DNA of 64,000 nt. Source: Alcaligenes endophyticus. Lineage in GTDB: Bacteria > Pseudomonadota > Gammaproteobacteria > Burkholderiales > Burkholderiaceae_B. Every line of letters begins with the position of its first letter. Within the stretch, counting starts at the first letter, position 1. The notes under the pieces were generated by a model that saw only the letters and a list, made by a program, of their open reading frames with translations, did no database searches and was not told where the DNA came from. The stretch is taken from assembly GCF_026344035.1 (NCBI RefSeq), contig NZ_JAPKND010000007.1:62001-126000 (forward strand), in the 5' to 3' direction. Below, one piece after another: positions 37,660 to 50,136 of this stretch. Both the position numbers and the translations under genes were made by a program.

Positions 37660-38913
37660 ATGATGGACGCACATATACTCGCTATTGAAACCTCATCTAG
37701 CCTTTGTGGGCTGGCTTTATTATCGCGCACCGCAAGCGGTGTTCAGCTTAGAACGCTAGAGCATGATGGTACCGGAGATCACGCAGAGCGCTTGTTACCC
37801 ATGGCTCAAGCTTTGCTAGATCAAGCCGGGTTAACACCTCAAGACTTAAGCGCAATTGCTTTTGGGCAAGGGCCTGGAGGGTTCACGGGCTTACGGGTTG
37901 CTTGTGGAATTGCACAGGGAATGGCGTATGCCCTGAATATACCCGTACTACCCGTGTCAACGTTACTAGCGGCTGCGTGGTGTGACGTGCAGTCTTTATC
38001 GCTGTCACCTGGGCACACGCAGTTGGTCATACAAGATGCACGCATGAACGAAGTCTATGCAGGGGCTTATCGATTGCTTGCTGACTCCTCTTGGCAGACC
38101 CTCTTGGCCCCTGTGCTCATTGATGTCGAGCAGGTTCCCGATTGGCTTGAGCATCGACAAAAGAATGGGTGGGGTCAAGCAGCCGACGTCCTGCGTGTTA
38201 GTGGTGATGCACTAAGTGCGTTTAAGGATCTGAGTAGCACGTTGCAGGGCATGCCCACTATACAATGCGGCACACCCAGCAAAGCTAGCGCTACCGCCGT
38301 GGCTTACTTAGCTTTAGCGGATTGGGATAATGGAAAAAGCTTACCTGCAGCTCAAGCGATGCCTTTATATGTGCGTGATAAAGTGGCTTTCACTATTCAA
38401 GAACGGGAGCAGGGGCGTGGTGGTAATCCGGCTGCCTTAGATCAGGCGATGCGCGTGTTACCGATGGCGCCTCAACATGTCACGCAAGCTTGGGAGCTAG
38501 AGTGCCGAGTGCAACAGACGCCATGGAGCCAACAAAGTTTCATGGATGCCCTTCAGTCTGGCTACCATGCTCTAGTCATTGAGCAGCAAGGAAAGTTGCA
38601 GGGATTTGCCATTTATTTAGCCGCACCTGATGTTCTACAGCTCCTGCTCATAGCAGTCCAGCCAGATTTACAGGGTCAGGGCTTGGGGCGCTTGTTGTTG
38701 GAGCAAGGTGAGCGTTATGCTCAGCAGCAGGGCTTAGCTTCTATATTCCTTGAGGTGCGTGTAAGTAATAGTATGGCCCAAGAGTTTTATCTGCATTGTG
38801 GGTACGAAGTAATAGGGCGGCGCAAAAATTATTACCTGACAGCAGCCGGTCAGCGTGAAGATGCCTTGTTGATGCAGAAAAATATTCATCATAACAAGGA
38901 GCAGCTATGCTAG
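37660..38913 (+). CDS. TsaB-RimI fusion: tRNA t6A synthesis protein fused to ribosomal S18 alanine acetyltransferase
   Basis: The 417-residue protein joins two usually separate proteins. Residues 1-245 are TsaB, the ASKHA-fold partner of TsaD in N6-threonylcarbamoyladenosine tRNA modification (ILAIETSSSLCGLAL, then GQGPGGFTGLRVACGIAQG). Residues about 265-405 are a GNAT acetyltransferase like RimI, with the acetyl-CoA loop VQPDLQGQGLGRLLL (Q338-G343) and the C-terminal NYYL segment. The linker is short. tsaB and rimI are neighbours in many proteobacteria, so fusion is plausible. No frameshift is needed. It overlaps the next gene by 7 bases. ATG 37663 is an equal start candidate. Confidence 0.92.
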   Translation: MMDAHILAIETSSSLCGLALLSRTASGVQLRTLEHDGTGDHAERLLPMAQALLDQAGLTPQDLSAIAFGQGPGGFTGLRVACGIAQGMAYALNIPVLPVSTLLAAAWCDVQSLSLSPGHTQLVIQDARMNEVYAGAYRLLADSSWQTLLAPVLIDVEQVPDWLEHRQKNGWGQAADVLRVSGDALSAFKDLSSTLQGMPTIQCGTPSKASATAVAYLALADWDNGKSLPAAQAMPLYVRDKVAFTIQEREQGRGGNPAALDQAMRVLPMAPQHVTQAWELECRVQQTPWSQQSFMDALQSGYHALVIEQQGKLQGFAIYLAAPDVLQLLLIAVQPDLQGQGLGRLLLEQGERYAQQQGLASIFLEVRVSNSMAQEFYLHCGYEVIGRRKNYYLTAAGQREDALLMQKNIHHNKEQLC

Positions 38914-39779
38914 CGTTTGAGCCTATTACTGTTCTTCAGCGTCATTGGCTACAGGAAATCGGTGTGGATCGCTCGCTGTTGATGCGTCTGCCCATGCAAG
39001 AGCCTTTATCTGCTGCGCCAGTGACTGGGCAGGAGCCCGAAAAAGGCGCACTGAGCAAAAGCGTGGCGCCAGCTTCTACGGAGAGCGCTAAGCAAGCACG
39101 GGATGAGGCGTTGGCGATGTTGCTTCCTCAGCGGACACGCTCTGCGCTCAGGCCTGTGAACGAAGTGATGCAGTCTGCTAGGCCTCGCGTGAATATGCAT
39201 GTACTAGCCAATGATCTGTCGGGTCTTGATGAGCAGATTAAAGAGTGTGATTTATGCCCCTTGCACGAGGGGCGGGCACTGACGGTTTTTGGGCGTGGTC
39301 AGGAACAGTCACCTGATTGGCTTGTTGTTGGTGAGGCACCAAGTGCCAGTGATGACCGTAGCGGCCTGCCTTTTGATGGTCAGGCGGGCGAGTTATTGCA
39401 GGCAATGTTAAAGGCAGTATTGCCCCATGCTAGTTTTTACTTTACGCACTTAGTGAAGTGTCGTCCCCTCGGGAATCGCCCCCCTCAAGCTGACGAATTG
39501 GAAGCTTGCCGGCGTTATTTAGATAAGCAGATTGAGTGTTTAGTACCTAAACGCATATTGGCGGTAGGTCAGTTAGCGGCAGAAGTCTTTGCACAACAAG
39601 AGCGTGCCTTAGACACTCAGCGGGGGAAAACCTTAGCGTATTGCACAGCCGATGGCCGTACTTTACCGTTAGTTCTTAGTCATCATCCAGCGGCATTATT
39701 ATTGCGTCCGCAGCACAAGGCACAAGCTTGGCGTGATCTATTACAAATGCGTACCTTACAGGAAGCCAGCATGCATTAG
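38907..39779 (+). CDS. Uracil-DNA glycosylase, iron-sulfur family 4 type
   Basis: This is a DNA repair enzyme expected to remove uracil from DNA. The catalytic domain starts near residue 105. C114 and C117 (CDLC), the Cys in VKCRPLGNRPP and the Cys in EACRRYLD are the four [4Fe-4S] ligands. Motif 1 is GEAPSASDDRSGLPFDGQAGELL, close to the GEAPGxxED form, and motif 3 is SHHPAALL. The first 100 residues are a low-complexity extension of unknown role. AAGGAG precedes the ATG, which overlaps the tsaB-rimI stop. Its end overlaps the convergent lplT by 4 bases. Confidence 0.88.
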   Translation: MLAFEPITVLQRHWLQEIGVDRSLLMRLPMQEPLSAAPVTGQEPEKGALSKSVAPASTESAKQARDEALAMLLPQRTRSALRPVNEVMQSARPRVNMHVLANDLSGLDEQIKECDLCPLHEGRALTVFGRGQEQSPDWLVVGEAPSASDDRSGLPFDGQAGELLQAMLKAVLPHASFYFTHLVKCRPLGNRPPQADELEACRRYLDKQIECLVPKRILAVGQLAAEVFAQQERALDTQRGKTLAYCTADGRTLPLVLSHHPAALLLRPQHKAQAWRDLLQMRTLQEASMH

Positions 39780-41107
39780 TGCTGGCGGGTTGGGCTTGCA
39801 CACTCCTGCAGGGCTTGGCCGTGGCCCTCTTGCCCAATTTCTTGTAATAGTTCAGGTTGGGCTCTGAGGTTAGCGTTTTTCCACATAATGAACACAATCA
39901 TTAGGCTGGCAACCAGTACACCAAAAATAATAATAATAATATTAATAGGCAGGCCTAACCACAGTAGCAAGCTATAGACGGCTAACAGAAGCAGAATATT
40001 GAGCTGTTCATTAAAGTTTTGCACTGCAATGGAGTGGCCTGCGGAAAGTAGCACATGCCCACGGTGTTGAAGTAAGGCATTCATGGGGACCACGAAAAAG
40101 CCTGATAAGCCCCCAATGCTTAGTAGCAATAGATAAACCGCCCATTTAGCATAAACCACAGGCATTAATAGGACGACTAATCCCATAAATACGCCCATCG
40201 GCAAGACCATTAGTGCCTTTTTAAGTGGCACTTTGCCCGCTAGCACGGCACCAAAAACAGTTCCTAAAGCAGCCACTCCCATTAGATTGGTGGCATCACT
40301 GAGCTCGTAGCCCAGTTGCTTGGCGCTCCACTCAATCACTATAAACTGCAAGGTAGCCCCTGCGCCCCAAAACAGCGTGGTGACAGCCAAGGAAATTTGT
40401 CCTATTTTGTCTTGCCACAGAATAATCACGTAAAGCTTGAATTCTTTCAGTAGCTTAATAGGATTCTTTTGTTGTGGCGGGTAGTGAATGTTGGTGTTGG
40501 GTATGCGTAGATTGCACAAGGCTGCGATCAAATAAATAAAAATGATCAGCAAAATGGCCACTTCACCACGTGTTTGAGCAAATGGAGCAATAAAAGGCTG
40601 TTGGGCTAGAATTTCAGACACCTCAGGGCGTACCAGTATACCTCCGAGGAAAGTGCCGATAATGATGGAGAAAACCGTCAGGCCCTCAATCCAGCTATTA
40701 CCTTTTACTAACTCCTCAGGTTTCAGCATTTCAGTGACGATGCCGTATTTGGCTGGTGAGTACGCAGCAGCACCTACACCTACTAAGGTATATGAGGCGA
40801 AAATCAACACCAGTTGTTGGGTGTCGCTCATGCCAAAGTATTGATGGCTGAACATGAGTACACAGCCCATGAGCTTCACGGCATTGGTCACAAACATAAC
40901 CTTGCCTTTAGGGTAGGAGTCCGCAAAGGCGCCCACAAAAGCGGCCAATACCACATAAGCTAAGGCAAACCACCATTTCATCATGGGGGACATCCATGAG
41001 GGCCCGTTCAAGTCCGCTATGATGGCAATTGCAGCAATCAGTAAGGCGTTATCGGCAATAGACGATAGCGCTTGGGCAGCCATGACCAGGTAAAAGCCTT
41101 TATTCAA
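39776..41107 (-). CDS. lplT: Lysophospholipid transporter LplT
   Basis: This major facilitator protein flips lysophospholipids across the inner membrane for re-acylation. It has 443 residues with about 12 hydrophobic segments. The N-terminal GFYLVMAAQALSSIADNALLIAA is characteristic of LplT, as are FVGAFADSYPKGKVM and AAAYSPAKYGIVTE. The start appears to be TTG at 41107 with GGGAG a few bases upstream. An ATG eight codons later would remove conserved residues. The partner acyltransferase (Aas) is not in this window. Confidence 0.9.
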   Translation of the reverse strand: MNKGFYLVMAAQALSSIADNALLIAAIAIIADLNGPSWMSPMMKWWFALAYVVLAAFVGAFADSYPKGKVMFVTNAVKLMGCVLMFSHQYFGMSDTQQLVLIFASYTLVGVGAAAYSPAKYGIVTEMLKPEELVKGNSWIEGLTVFSIIIGTFLGGILVRPEVSEILAQQPFIAPFAQTRGEVAILLIIFIYLIAALCNLRIPNTNIHYPPQQKNPIKLLKEFKLYVIILWQDKIGQISLAVTTLFWGAGATLQFIVIEWSAKQLGYELSDATNLMGVAALGTVFGAVLAGKVPLKKALMVLPMGVFMGLVVLLMPVVYAKWAVYLLLLSIGGLSGFFVVPMNALLQHRGHVLLSAGHSIAVQNFNEQLNILLLLAVYSLLLWLGLPINIIIIIFGVLVASLMIVFIMWKNANLRAQPELLQEIGQEGHGQALQECASPTRQH

Positions 41108-41224
41108 AAATACTCCCGCAGCAGGTGGACGTTGCTCGTCGTGTCATACTATAAAAGTCGTAGGCCAATGGTGGAAATAGGCAAGTGTACCGCTGTTGAT
41201 AGTGAAGTAACAAAAATTGTTGCC

Positions 41225-41253
41225 TTGAACATTTTTTTCCTTCTTGCTAGAAG
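41225..41253 (+). promoter_or_regulatory. Candidate smc promoter
   Basis: TTGAAC (41225-41230) and TAGAAG (41248-41253) are 17 bases apart, in the 254-base divergent spacer between lplT and smc. This is a moderate consensus match and would give a leader of about 100 bases. Confidence 0.3.
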
Positions 41254-41361
41254 CATTATATTCAGGGCCTGCGGTATCATACACCTGCTTGCAAAAAGCA
41301 TGATGCTACGCCTTGCTTAGTCAAGCTACCAGCTTTTTTCCATCTTCTACATCGTGTCTTT

Positions 41362-44300
41362 GTGCGTCTAATTCAGATTAAACTCGCCGGCTTCAAGTCT
41401 TTTGTGGATGCCACGACTATCCCGACTCCCAGTCAGTTGGTTGGGGTAGTGGGGCCTAACGGTTGTGGCAAGTCCAATATTATTGATGCCGTACGTTGGG
41501 TGTTAGGGGAAAGCAAGGCCTCAGAGCTGCGTGGCGAGTCCATGCAAGACGTGATTTTTAATGGCTCTGGGCAGCGTAAGCCAGCGGCTAGAGCCTCAGT
41601 CGAGTTAGTGTTTGATAACGCAGAAGGTCGCGCGAGTGGCCAGTGGTCCACCTATGCCGAAATTTCAGTGCGTAGAGTGTTAACGCGTGATGGCGGGAGC
41701 AGTTATTTCATCAATAACGTAGCGGTACGCAGACGTGACGTCCATGATATTTTTTTGGGGACGGGTCTAGGGGCGCGCGGCTACGCCATCATCGGTCAAG
41801 GCATGATCAACCGCCTAATTGAGGCTAAGCCTGAAGAATTGCGAGTTTTTCTTGAGGAAGCCGCCGGGGTATCACGCTATAAAGAAAGGCGCAGGGAAAC
41901 CGAGTATCGCTTGCGTGATACGCGTGAGAATCTATTGCGGGTAGAGGACATACAACAAGAGTTAGCCACGCAGCTAGAGAAATTGGAAGCCCAAGCGGAA
42001 GTCGCGCAGCAATATCATGCGCTACAACAAGAGGGAGAGCTAAAACAAAATCTGCTCTGGTTAGTCCGCGAAACTAATGCCCAAGAAGAGCAGCAGTCAC
42101 GGTTTCTCGCTATTGAACAGGCAAAAACTGAGCTTGAGGGAGCTATTGCCCAGTTGCGCTCGAACGAGTCTGGGTTGGAGACGCAACGTCAACGGCATGT
42201 GGAAGCTAGCGCTCGTCTGAATCAAGCTCAGGCGAATGTCTATGAGGCAGGTTCACAAGTCTCTAGCCTAGAAGCTGAAATACGGCATGTTAGTGATGCC
42301 AGAAATCGTATGCAACTGCGCCGTGAGGCCTTGTTGGCACAAGCCTCTGAGTGGGCTGAGCAGCAGGAGCATTGTCAATTTGAGTTAACTCAGTCGCAGG
42401 AGCAGCTTGAGGAAGCCGCTTGCAAGACGGAAGAGCTGGCAGCACAAGCAGAGCAAGCACAAGATGGTTTACCCGAGCTCGAGCAGCAACTGCGCGTCGA
42501 GTCAGCGCGTCGCGAGCAATTACGGGCGGAGTTGAGCAAAGTAGAACAAAGCTTGGCGCTCACGGCACAAGCTCAACGTGATGCGGATAGACAGATACAA
42601 AATATAGACTTACGACTTGAGCGTTTAGCTCAAGAGCGTAGGCAGTTGCAGCACCCTGACCCTGAAAACCTAGAGCGTCTACAAGGTGAGCTGAATGTTT
42701 TACAGGTTCAACTCCAGCAAGCGCAGCAGCAAATGCAAGACTATGAGGCACAGTTGCCGCAGTTGGAGCAAAAGCGTCGCCAGGAGCAGGATCAACGTCA
42801 GCAAGCGGCACAGAGTGTAGCGCGTCTAGAAGCGCGTTTAATCGCATTAACGACATTGCAAAAAGATGTGCAAGCCCAAGGCAGCCTAGAGCCTTGGCTA
42901 GAAAAGCATGGCCTGCATCAGCTCACCCGCTTGTGGCAATTGTTGCAGGTAGAAAAAGGCTGGGATGTTGCGCTGGAGTCCATACTGCGTGAGCGCATGA
43001 CAGCGTTGCAGTTAAGACGTTTGGATATGGCAGCAGCTTTCGCGGCTGATGCCCCACCGGCTCGTCTCGCGTTTTATGAACTACAGCTCGCACAAACAAG
43101 TGCGCCGGTTAGTGCTTTAACTCCCTTGCTCAGTGTGTTGCGCTTGAGTGATCCAGAGTTGCGTCAGTTATTGGCGGCGTGGCTACATAATGTGTACCTA
43201 GCGGAGGATTTGCCAGCTGCTTTAAGTTTGCGTCCTCAGTTGGCGGCGGGAGCGCAAATTGTCGTCCGAGCAGGGCATGTGGTCGACGCTACTAGTATAC
43301 GGTTTTACGCGCCCGACTCAGAGCAGGCGGGCATGTTGGCCAGGCAGCAAGAAATTAGCCACTTAGAGCGCGAGCTTAAAGCGGCTCAACTCATTGCTGA
43401 TGAGCAGCTCAGTGCTAGTGTGAGAGCGGAGCAAAGCCTGGAGCAGTTAACGGCCTCGATAGCCCCTGCTAGACAGCGTGTAGGAGAGCTCACCAGCAGG
43501 TTGCATGATGTGCAGTTAGAATTTTCACATCAACGTCATTTAGTACAGCAGTCAGATGAGCGCGGTCAGCGGTTGGCTGAGGACATGGCTGAAATCAGCT
43601 TGCAAAAAGAAGAACTGGTGGCCACACGAGAGCAGGCAGAGGAGCGTTTCGAAAGTTTGGATATGGAATTGGCTGAGCACCAAGAACGTTTTGCCGAGGC
43701 ACAAATTTTAGGTGAACGCTTAGCAGACAATGCGGAGCAAGCTAGGCTGGGGGTGCGTGAGCGGGAACGAGCCGTACAAGATGCTCAGTTTGCCGAACGT
43801 AGTTTGCAAAGCCGAATTAGTGAGTTGCAGCGAAACTTGCAATTAGCTCGCGATCAAGCATTGCGTGCCGAGCACGAGTTAGGCGCCTTACAAGGCGAAC
43901 TACTAGAGTTGGATGCCAGTGCCGCACAAGCCGGCTTACAAGAGGCGCTAGAAGCGCGAGCCGAGCGTGAGGAGCTACTTCGTTTGGCCAAAGTCGAGTT
44001 AGATAATGTATCGGACTTATTGCGTCAGTTAGAAAGTAGCCGCAGTGAACGAGAAAAACTATTGCAGCCCTTACGTGAGAAACTGACAGAGTTACAGCTC
44101 CAAGAGCAGGCCTCGCGCATGACGGTGGAGCAGTACGCAGAGCAGCTCGACGGGCGCCAAGTAGATAGAGCACAGTTACGTCGCCTCTTAGCAGAAAAAA
44201 CTCCTGAGTGGCATAGAGTAGGCTGGTTGCAGTCTGAGGTACAACGCCTAACACGGCAGATTGAAGCCTTAGGTCCTGTTAACTTAGCCGCGCTAGAGGA

Positions 44301-44883
44301 ACTGAAAACGGCTCAGGAGCGGAAAACCTATTTGGATTCGCAACATGCTGACTTAAGTACGGCGATTGAAACGCTAGAGGATGCCATTCGCAAGATAGAT
44401 CGTGAAACCAGACAGTTGCTACTTGAAACGTTCCATAGCGTTAATCAACACTTTGGCGAGCTTTTTCCTAAGCTCTTTGGAGGCGGAGAGGCTAAACTTA
44501 GTCTGACGGGAGATGAAGTGCTTGAGGCTGGAGTGCAGGTGATGGCGCAGCCACCAGGTAAACGTAATAGTACGATTCATCTGTTGTCAGGAGGCGAAAA
44601 GGCACTGACGGCGACGGCCTTAGTGTTTGCCTTTTTTAAACTGAACCCGGCACCTTTTTGCTTATTAGATGAAGTGGATGCGCCACTTGATGATGCCAAT
44701 ACAGAGCGTTATGCTAATTTGGTTGCCAGTATGAGTGACCAAACGCAGTTTTTATTTATATCTCACAATAAAATCGCGATGCAAATGGCCAAGCAACTGG
44801 TTGGCGTTACTATGCAAGAGCAGGGTGTATCGCGAATCGTTGCTGTAGACATGGAGACCGCACTGCAAATGGCAGATGCGTAA
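41362..44883 (+). CDS. smc: Chromosome segregation protein SMC
   Basis: This ATPase dimer organises the chromosome and works with ScpA/ScpB. The 1173 residues show the N-terminal head with Walker A GPNGCGKSNIIDAVRW, two very long coiled coils rich in Gln/Glu/Leu (about 170-480 and 670-1000), and a hinge around 500-650. The C-terminal head follows with signature LSGGEKALTATAL and Walker B CLLDEVDAPLDD. Start is GTG 41362, giving the conserved MRLIQIKLAGFKSF. Having SMC rather than MukB fits a betaproteobacterium. zipA and ligA follow. Confidence 0.97.
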   Translation: MRLIQIKLAGFKSFVDATTIPTPSQLVGVVGPNGCGKSNIIDAVRWVLGESKASELRGESMQDVIFNGSGQRKPAARASVELVFDNAEGRASGQWSTYAEISVRRVLTRDGGSSYFINNVAVRRRDVHDIFLGTGLGARGYAIIGQGMINRLIEAKPEELRVFLEEAAGVSRYKERRRETEYRLRDTRENLLRVEDIQQELATQLEKLEAQAEVAQQYHALQQEGELKQNLLWLVRETNAQEEQQSRFLAIEQAKTELEGAIAQLRSNESGLETQRQRHVEASARLNQAQANVYEAGSQVSSLEAEIRHVSDARNRMQLRREALLAQASEWAEQQEHCQFELTQSQEQLEEAACKTEELAAQAEQAQDGLPELEQQLRVESARREQLRAELSKVEQSLALTAQAQRDADRQIQNIDLRLERLAQERRQLQHPDPENLERLQGELNVLQVQLQQAQQQMQDYEAQLPQLEQKRRQEQDQRQQAAQSVARLEARLIALTTLQKDVQAQGSLEPWLEKHGLHQLTRLWQLLQVEKGWDVALESILRERMTALQLRRLDMAAAFAADAPPARLAFYELQLAQTSAPVSALTPLLSVLRLSDPELRQLLAAWLHNVYLAEDLPAALSLRPQLAAGAQIVVRAGHVVDATSIRFYAPDSEQAGMLARQQEISHLERELKAAQLIADEQLSASVRAEQSLEQLTASIAPARQRVGELTSRLHDVQLEFSHQRHLVQQSDERGQRLAEDMAEISLQKEELVATREQAEERFESLDMELAEHQERFAEAQILGERLADNAEQARLGVRERERAVQDAQFAERSLQSRISELQRNLQLARDQALRAEHELGALQGELLELDASAAQAGLQEALEARAEREELLRLAKVELDNVSDLLRQLESSRSEREKLLQPLREKLTELQLQEQASRMTVEQYAEQLDGRQVDRAQLRRLLAEKTPEWHRVGWLQSEVQRLTRQIEALGPVNLAALEELKTAQERKTYLDSQHADLSTAIETLEDAIRKIDRETRQLLLETFHSVNQHFGELFPKLFGGGEAKLSLTGDEVLEAGVQVMAQPPGKRNSTIHLLSGGEKALTATALVFAFFKLNPAPFCLLDEVDAPLDDANTERYANLVASMSDQTQFLFISHNKIAMQMAKQLVGVTMQEQGVSRIVAVDMETALQMADA

Positions 44884-44920
44884 GTGCTTTTTTAATTGCT
44901 TGTACTGATTGGAAAATAAA

Positions 44921-48045
<3,125 letters not shown>

Positions 48046-48074
48046 AGCTAGGTTTTACCAGCACAGTAGTTGTG

Positions 48075-48112
48075 AAAAAAAGCGGCTTACTTTTAAGGGT
48101 AAGCCGCTTTTT
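48075..48112. terminator. Bidirectional terminator between ligA and the parvulin gene
   Basis: AAAAGCGGCTTAC and GTAAGCCGCTTTT form a 13-bp perfect hairpin with A-run and T-run flanks. It ends both convergent operons. Confidence 0.92.
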
Positions 48113-48129
48113 CATTCCATGTTTAACGC

Positions 48130-48906
48130 TTATTGAACCTTAGCGTCATCCAGCAGTTTTTGCTGATACTGAGAAAGTTTTTGCTGTGTCAGCATGTTTT
48201 TTATGTCGTCTTTGACGGCCGATAGTTCTGGTACGGTAACTGGACGTACATCTTCTACTTCAATAAGGTGCCAGCCGAATTGAGATTTTACGGGTGCTTT
48301 GCTGAGCTCACCTTTTTTCATGCCTTCGATGGCGGTAGCGAATTCAGGAACATAGCGCTTGCTAGAGCCCCAGCCTAGGTCACCGCCTTGAGCACCACTA
48401 CCGGTGTCGATGGAGTCTTTCTTAGCGGCGTCTGCAAAACTGATTTTTTTCGCTTTGATTTTGGCCAACAAATCTTTAGCAGCCTGCTCATCTTCTACCA
48501 AGATGTGGCGCACGTTGAACTCTTTATCTTTACCCATTTCTGCTTTGAAGGAGTCATACTCTTTCTGGATATCTGCATCGGAAACTGGGGATTTTTTGAT
48601 GTAATCGGCAAAAAGCGCGTTAATTAATATGCCTTGGCGCGATAGCTCAATAGTTTCTAGGATGTCGGCTTTTTTATCTAAACCCGCTTTTTCTGCCGCT
48701 TGGGATAGCGCTAAGCGATCAGTTAATTCTTTTTTCGCTTTTTCGCGTAATTCAGGCGTATCGGGGTTGCCTTGCTCAACCAGTAACTGCACGAAGCCGT
48801 CTAATTGTTGTTGGGTGATGGCTTTACCGTTGACGGTAGCTATGGTTTGTGCGTACACGGGAGCGACCAATGCGCAGGATAGGGCAAGTGCTGCGAAACG
48901 TTTCAT
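48130..48906 (-). CDS. Periplasmic parvulin-type peptidyl-prolyl isomerase (Par27-like)
   Basis: This protein is expected to help fold exported proteins, including outer-membrane proteins, in the periplasm. The 258 residues start with a signal peptide (MKRFAALALSCALVAPVYAQ). An N-terminal chaperone-like region follows (VNGKAITQQQLDGFV), then a PpiC rotamase domain at about 130-220 (EFNVRHILVEDEQAA, GGDLGWGSSKRYVPEF, SQFGWHLIEVEDVR) and a short C-terminal helix. Size and layout resemble Bordetella Par27. ATG 48906 gives a proper signal peptide; the upstream frame overlaps bolA. The bolA stop lies 10 bases upstream. Confidence 0.92.
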   Translation of the reverse strand: MKRFAALALSCALVAPVYAQTIATVNGKAITQQQLDGFVQLLVEQGNPDTPELREKAKKELTDRLALSQAAEKAGLDKKADILETIELSRQGILINALFADYIKKSPVSDADIQKEYDSFKAEMGKDKEFNVRHILVEDEQAAKDLLAKIKAKKISFADAAKKDSIDTGSGAQGGDLGWGSSKRYVPEFATAIEGMKKGELSKAPVKSQFGWHLIEVEDVRPVTVPELSAVKDDIKNMLTQQKLSQYQQKLLDDAKVQ

Positions 48907-48916
48907 AAAATACCTT

Positions 48917-49186
48917 TTAAACGGTTGGTGTGGCCTGAATAGCCAAAGCATGTATAGGGAAAGGAATTAAGTCTTGGACGCACTCGTAGACCAGCCTGTG
49001 ACGAGCCAAGGTGGAGAGACCGACAAATTGAGGCGAGACAATGTGCACTCGAAAATGACTGGCACCACCTTTTGCGCCTTCGTGGCCTGCATGTAAGTGC
49101 GATTCGTCAATAATTTCTAGGGCGCTGGGATCCAGCGCTTGTAAGCGCTGGGCCAGTAGTTGACTGCGTTCGTTAGGAGTAGACAT
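48917..49186 (-). CDS. BolA-family protein
   Basis: This small cytoplasmic protein of the BolA/IbaG family works with monothiol glutaredoxins in iron-sulfur cluster handling and stress morphology. The 89 residues show the class II KH-like fold with HAGHEGAKGGASHFRVHIVSPQF-type segments, and the conserved helix LSTLARHRLVYECV. The His in the HFRV region is a possible cluster ligand. It lies between yciB and the parvulin gene, an order common in Bordetella relatives. Which BolA subfamily it belongs to is uncertain. Confidence 0.92.
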   Translation of the reverse strand: MSTPNERSQLLAQRLQALDPSALEIIDESHLHAGHEGAKGGASHFRVHIVSPQFVGLSTLARHRLVYECVQDLIPFPIHALAIQATPTV

Positions 49187-49189
49187 AGT

Positions 49190-49744
49190 TTAATCAGCCT
49201 GATCGGTTTGGTCTTTCATGTGACGGCTAAGCCAAACTGACTGTATCACGACAAAGACCAGTAAAAGAACCATTAGGCCGAACACTTTGAAGTTCACCCA
49301 TTGGGATTCAGTAAAGTGGCCTGAGAAGGCAACATACAGATTTACTATACCGGCAAAAATAAAGAAGCCGGACCACATCAGGTTGAGTTTGTCCCATAAA
49401 GGTTCAGGCAGCGTTAATTGAGCACCCATGAGTTTTTGCATTAGGTTGCGCCCCATAAGATAGCGTCCGCCTAGTAAAACGCAAGCAAACACCCAGTATA
49501 AAACGGTGGGTTTCCACTTAATGAATACATCGCTTTGAAACAATAACGTTGCGCCGCCAAAGACAACAATAATGGCTAGGTTAATCCAGTGAGAACCTTC
49601 TATTTTTTTGCTACTAAATTTGAGCCACAGTATTTGTGCTACGGATGCAGCCATCGCCACCGCTGTAGCCGCATAGATATCGGCAAAACGGAAAACGATA
49701 AAAAATAGAACCAGAGGAAAGAGATCAAAAAGCAGTTTTTTCAT
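49190..49744 (-). CDS. yciB: Inner-membrane intracellular septation protein YciB/IspZ
   Basis: This integral membrane protein is linked to normal septation and envelope integrity in enterics and Shigella. The 184 residues contain five hydrophobic segments and begin [23 protein letters not shown], the family N terminus. [20 protein letters not shown] and the ending WLSRHMKD are also typical. The start overlaps the msrB stop by 4 bases and bolA follows by 3 bases, so msrB-yciB-bolA are probably one transcript. Confidence 0.94.
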   Translation of the reverse strand: MKKLLFDLFPLVLFFIVFRFADIYAATAVAMAASVAQILWLKFSSKKIEGSHWINLAIIVVFGGATLLFQSDVFIKWKPTVLYWVFACVLLGGRYLMGRNLMQKLMGAQLTLPEPLWDKLNLMWSGFFIFAGIVNLYVAFSGHFTESQWVNFKVFGLMVLLLVFVVIQSVWLSRHMKDQTDQAD

Positions 49745-50136
49745 TCAGTCGCTTCAAATGACAAAGCAAGAGAGTTAATGCAGTAACGAAGGCCTGTGGG
49801 AGGGGGGCCGTCAGGAAATACATGACCTAAATGGGAGTCACAGATATTGCACACTATTTCTGTGCGCACCATACCATGACTGTAATCAGGCTCTTCGCGT
49901 ACATTGTCGGGGTTGATGGGATCGAAGTAGCTTGGCCAGCCACAACCGGCGTCAAATTTGGTGTCCGAGCTAAATAAAGCGGTGCTACAAGCCACGCAGC
50001 GATAAATGCCAGGGGCGTCAAGATTCCAATAGCGACCACTGAAGGCTGGCTCAGTGCCCTTTTGACGGGTCACTATATATTCTTCAGGGCTTAGCTGTGC
50101 TTTCCATTGGGCTTCAGTTTTATGAACTTTGCTCAC
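49741..50136 (-). CDS. msrB: Peptide-methionine (R)-S-oxide reductase
   Basis: This enzyme reduces the R form of methionine sulfoxide in proteins with thioredoxin as reductant. The 131 residues carry zinc ligands C47 and C50 (CVAC) and C96 and C99 (CNIC), the substrate-binding [10 protein letters not shown] and [11 protein letters not shown], and the catalytic C119 in LRYCINS. C65 in GCGWP may be the resolving cysteine. No signal peptide is present. It heads the minus-strand cluster. Confidence 0.96.
   Translation of the reverse strand: MSKVHKTEAQWKAQLSPEEYIVTRQKGTEPAFSGRYWNLDAPGIYRCVACSTALFSSDTKFDAGCGWPSYFDPINPDNVREEPDYSHGMVRTEIVCNICDSHLGHVFPDGPPPTGLRYCINSLALSFEATE

Noticed and set aside
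41072-41320. A small plus-strand ORF in the lplT-smc spacer
   Set aside because: It overlaps the lplT start region and the spacer, with no ribosome-binding site and no similarity recognised.
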